Origin: Bacillota bacterium
GTDB lineage: Bacteria; Bacillota; Clostridia; Lachnospirales; Lachnospiraceae
DNA: 64,000 nucleotides
Direction: 5' to 3'
Assembly: GCA_023386815.1 (NCBI GenBank)
Contig: JAEWIZ010000016.1
Coordinates: forward strand, 31,787 to 95,786
Position numbers and translations under genes: made by a program. The notes under the pieces were generated by a model that was given only the letters and a program-made list of their open reading frames with translations, made no database searches and was not told where the DNA came from. Below, one piece after another: positions 63,581 to 64,000 of the stretch; the first letter of the stretch is position 1; each line of letters begins with the position of its first letter.

Positions 63581-63621
63581 AAAAGGCTGTCACACAAAGC
63601 AAGCATGTAACAGCCCTTCTT
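63581..63621 (-). terminator. Hairpin between cyclase and BKACE genes
   Basis: AAGGGCTGT / ACAGCCTTTTCTT reading leftward, with a short T-rich tail. It may end the cyclase transcript or act as a partial terminator inside the cluster. Confidence 0.65.
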
Positions 63622-63665
63622 TCCGTTCAAACTACTTCGTTCAAACTTCTTCGATCAAAGGATAT

Positions 63666-64000
63666 TTAGATTGCTCCAAAGGTGTAAACTCTGTCCGGAA
63701 CATCATTCAGATCATCTTCATCGATTTCAGCTACGGCACGTACCATGGAGCCGTCACCTAACCACCAGCGAATCGGGAATGCCATGAACTTGAATCTCTT
63801 GCCTACTACCTTATCCAGGTCACCGCCAAGGTTCTCGATACCTACGATGCCATTACCCAGCATATATTTATGGCAAGGCTCCCAGGTTCCTTCTAAGCCG
63901 TGATTTTCAAGCTTTCCGTAAGCTTCCATGTATTTTTCCATTCCAAAGGTCTTAATATAGGTTTCTTTGTTGAACTCTGCATAAGCCTCGATACCAAACT
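63666..64000 (-). CDS. Cyclase-family hydrolase, kynurenine formamidase-like (5' end outside window)
   Basis: The frame is open from the window edge to the stop at 63666 (111 codons); an internal Met at 63941 is not the start, since coding continues upstream (FGIEAYAEF). GIVGIENLGGDLDKV and the C-terminal GDGSMVRAVAEID are the ends of the PF04199 cyclase fold, a metal-dependent hydrolase group that includes kynurenine formamidase and isatin hydrolase. These open amides, lactams or lactones. It stands at the head of the beta-keto-acid cluster and could make the linear substrate of the next enzyme. The metal-binding N-terminal half is not visible. Confidence 0.75.
   Translation of the reverse strand, partial: FGIEAYAEFNKETYIKTFGMEKYMEAYGKLENHGLEGTWEPCHKYMLGNGIVGIENLGGDLDKVVGKRFKFMAFPIRWWLGDGSMVRAVAEIDEDDLNDVPDRVYTFGAI

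Overview
The window reads as chromosome of a low-GC, strictly anaerobic Gram-positive bacterium of the Clostridia, most like the Lachnospiraceae. This rests on the oxygen-sensitive glycyl radical enzymes (GREs), the electron-transfer flavoprotein with a ferredoxin domain, the [4Fe-4S] serine dehydratase, the strong AGGAGG-type ribosome binding sites and consensus TTGACA/TATAAT promoters, and the split ThrE, Hol_Tox toxin and AgrC/LytTR gene types. No rRNA, tRNA, CRISPR array or intact insertion sequence was seen. The only transposon trace is a broken ISL3-like fragment near 21.2 kb.

Layout. 0-3.9 kb: a response regulator with a cut-off, degenerate HD-GYP domain, its sensor kinase, an XRE regulator and a SEC-C protein. 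3.9-17.6 kb: one long leftward gene train (GRE, permease, second GRE, GRE activase, CoA-transferase, CoA ligase, acyl-CoA dehydrogenase, EtfB, ferredoxin-EtfA) facing a divergent PucR/CdaR-type regulator (17.9-19.5 kb). I read it as an anaerobic catabolic pathway: a carboxylate is imported, cut or rearranged by radical chemistry, loaded on CoA, reduced or oxidised at the alpha-beta position through Etf, and released by CoA transfer. The substrate is not evident; this is the best candidate for an undescribed system here.

19.6-34 kb: surface and signalling genes. These are a membrane-anchored Ntn amidohydrolase, a type I toxin-antitoxin locus, a 963-aa secreted protein with two near-identical 181-aa repeats, an AgrC/LytTR two-component pair with LytTR-like direct repeats beside decayed small ORFs, a Fur-box-controlled ECF transporter, and two secreted Ig-like/LRR/transglutaminase proteins. 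34-37.9 kb: a MarR regulator with two identical operators controlling itself and an alpha/beta hydrolase, a split ThrE exporter, and a zinc-ribbon/DUF4352 protein.

38-46.6 kb: a self-contained mannitol PTS operon (mtlA, mtlR, mtlF, 1-phosphofructokinase-like kinase, SorE-like zinc dehydrogenase, HPr, EI). The gene set suggests a route from mannitol-1-P through fructose-1-P rather than fructose-6-P. 47-53.8 kb: a Cys/Lys-rich repeat protein, an L,D-transpeptidase, the two-subunit L-serine dehydratase, a soluble chemoreceptor-like protein paired with a FIST sensor, and a Nudix hydrolase. 53.9-58.2 kb: an ECF sigma / membrane regulator / DUF4358 lipoprotein / MBOAT / DHHW operon, probably for acylation of an extracellular polymer. 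58.8-64 kb: a beta-keto-acid pathway (cyclase-family hydrolase, BKACE/Kce homologue, thiolase, two-subunit CoA-transferase, MFS transporter) that should end in acetyl-CoA; its BKACE lacks the residue I associate with the lysine-pathway substrate.
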